5,227 bases of DNA, taken from NCBI GenBank assembly GCA_025455765.1, contig JALOLX010000240.1, forward strand, positions 1 to 5,227, written 5' to 3'. The stretch comes from Flavobacteriales bacterium (GTDB lineage: Bacteria; Bacteroidota; Bacteroidia; Flavobacteriales_F; PHOS-HE28). The notes under the pieces were generated by a model. It saw only the letters and a list, made by a program, of their open reading frames with translations. It had not been told where the DNA came from and did no database searches. Made by a program: the position numbers and the translations under genes. Shown one piece after another: positions 4,433 through 5,227 of this stretch (the stretch's first letter is position 1; each line of letters begins with the position of its first letter).

Positions 4433-5227
4433 CTATGCGATCATCCCCTCCACCACCTCCACCGGGTCCTTCACGCCCTCCACAAACCCCAACACCTTCA
4501 GCATCACCTTGTCCAACAAGGTGTCCGGGCAGCTCGCGCCGCTGGTGAGGATGATCGTGAGCGGGCGCTTGGCAGGGAGCCAGTCGTTGGTGCTCTCCAG
4601 CTTATGCTCCGGATAGTTGAAGTGCTGGATGCTTGCCGCGCTCAGGATCTCGCCCTCGTCCATGATGTAGTACGTGGGGAACTTGTGTTCCAGCAGTTCC
4701 ACCAGGTGGCTGGTATTGCTGCTGTTGTAGCCGCCCACCACCAGCGCCAGATCAGCTTCGGCCTTCAGCAGCTCGTTGGTGGCGTCCTGGTTGTCGTTGG
4801 TGGCGTAGCAGAGCGTATCGCGCGTGTCGGCGAAGTGGGCCTTGAGGTCAGCATCGCCGTACTTGCCGACCATCACCTGCTTCAGGTGGTCGGCGATGGC
4901 CTGGGTCTCGGTGGCCAGCATGGTGGTCTGGTTCACCACGCCGATGCGGGTCAGATCTTTCGCAGGATCGAAGCCGGGGGTGGCGTACTTCGCGAAGCGC
5001 TCGTGGAAGTGGGAGAGGGGCAGTTCTCCGGTGATGATGCGACCCAGTTCCTGCGCCTCGGCCATGTCCTTGACGATCACCGCGGGCGCGCCGGCAGCGG
5101 TGTGGCTGAAGGTGGCGCGCGTCTCTTCGTGGCTGGCCTTGCCGTGGATCACCACGGTGTAGTCCTTCTGCCCCAGCTGCGCACTGCGGTTCCACACCTT
5201 CTCCACGAAGGGGCAGGTGGTGTTGTA
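4433..5227 (-). CDS. ispH: 4-hydroxy-3-methylbut-2-enyl diphosphate reductase, 5' truncated by window edge
   Basis: IspH (LytB) is the iron-sulfur enzyme that makes IPP and DMAPP from HMBPP in the last step of the MEP isoprenoid pathway, in the cytoplasm. The frame is open to the window edge, showing 264 C-terminal residues; the N-terminus with the first cluster Cys is outside. Visible landmarks, numbered from the window edge, are cluster Cys5 (NTTCPFVEKV), the HEET segment with His33 and a catalytic Glu, NQTTML near 100, cluster Cys130 (RDTLCYATNDNQ), the substrate-binding NSSN near 158-161, and TSGAS with Ser222. The 'HGK..HEETRATFSH' wording resembles the long plant/cyanobacterial-type IspH more than the E. 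coli form. TAG ends the gene. The phosphatase-like gene follows after 8 bases. Confidence 0.95.
   Translation of the reverse strand, partial: YNTTCPFVEKVWNRSAQLGQKDYTVVIHGKASHEETRATFSHTAAGAPAVIVKDMAEAQELGRIITGELPLSHFHERFAKYATPGFDPAKDLTRIGVVNQTTMLATETQAIADHLKQVMVGKYGDADLKAHFADTRDTLCYATNDNQDATNELLKAEADLALVVGGYNSSNTSHLVELLEHKFPTYYIMDEGEILSAASIQHFNYPEHKLESTNDWLPAKRPLTIILTSGASCPDTLLDKVMLKVLGFVEGVKDPVEVVEGMIA

Noticed and set aside
4077..4616. Plus-strand frame opposite the phosphatase-like gene and ispH
   Set aside because: It is a shadow of two well-supported minus-strand genes with conserved catalytic motifs.
1..5227. tRNA, rRNA, riboswitch or CRISPR array
   Set aside because: No cloverleaf-like ends, no rRNA-like conserved stretches and no short regularly spaced repeats were seen; nearly all of the window is accounted for by protein genes or their fragments.

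Overview
The window looks like a piece of a Bacteroidota chromosome, probably a GC-rich Flavobacteriales-type lineage. The evidence is the end of a PorQ-like type IX secretion gene followed by cmk with the phylum's P-loop variant (GFSSCGKST), an IspH of the long 'TTCPF...HEET' type, and short TAnnTTTG promoter boxes placed 4-5 bases before start codons. The lineage below phylum level is an inference from base composition and gene content.

Layout. Plus strand, 1-1182: the 3' end of porQ, then cmk (GTG start). Minus strand, 5227 down to 1109, read in the direction of transcription: ispH (5' end cut by the window edge); a low-molecular-weight tyrosine-phosphatase-like gene 8 bases after ispH; a first toxin-antitoxin pair (intact VapB-like antitoxin at 3771-4052, broken VapC toxin at 3508-3774); a 152-bp repeat unit made of the last 81 bases of a vapC and the first 65 bases of the DUF3052-like gene; a second, intact pair (antitoxin 3026-3286, VapC 2612-3013); the full DUF3052-like gene 6 bases downstream, which contains the other copy of the 152-bp repeat; and a secreted TPR/DUF6624-like gene split by one in-frame TAG. 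That gene runs convergently into the 3' end of cmk.

Interpretation. porQ, cmk and ispH are conserved core genes, commonly neighbours in this phylum. The roughly 3.2 kb between cmk and ispH is an accessory zone that has been rearranged. The two 152-bp copies (149 of 152 bases identical by eye) flank the intact antitoxin-VapC module as direct repeats. The upstream copy grafts the C-terminus of VapC1 out of frame onto VapC2, removing its third catalytic acid. It also puts a 22-codon DUF3052 leader in frame with the downstream antitoxin. A tandem duplication followed by a deletion at a short CACG homology explains both junctions. Recombination between the repeats would drop out an 807-bp unit carrying the whole intact module while restoring an uninterrupted DUF3052-like gene.

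No RNA genes, CRISPR arrays, transposases or convincing terminators were seen, and no gene-free stretch exceeds 300 bases.
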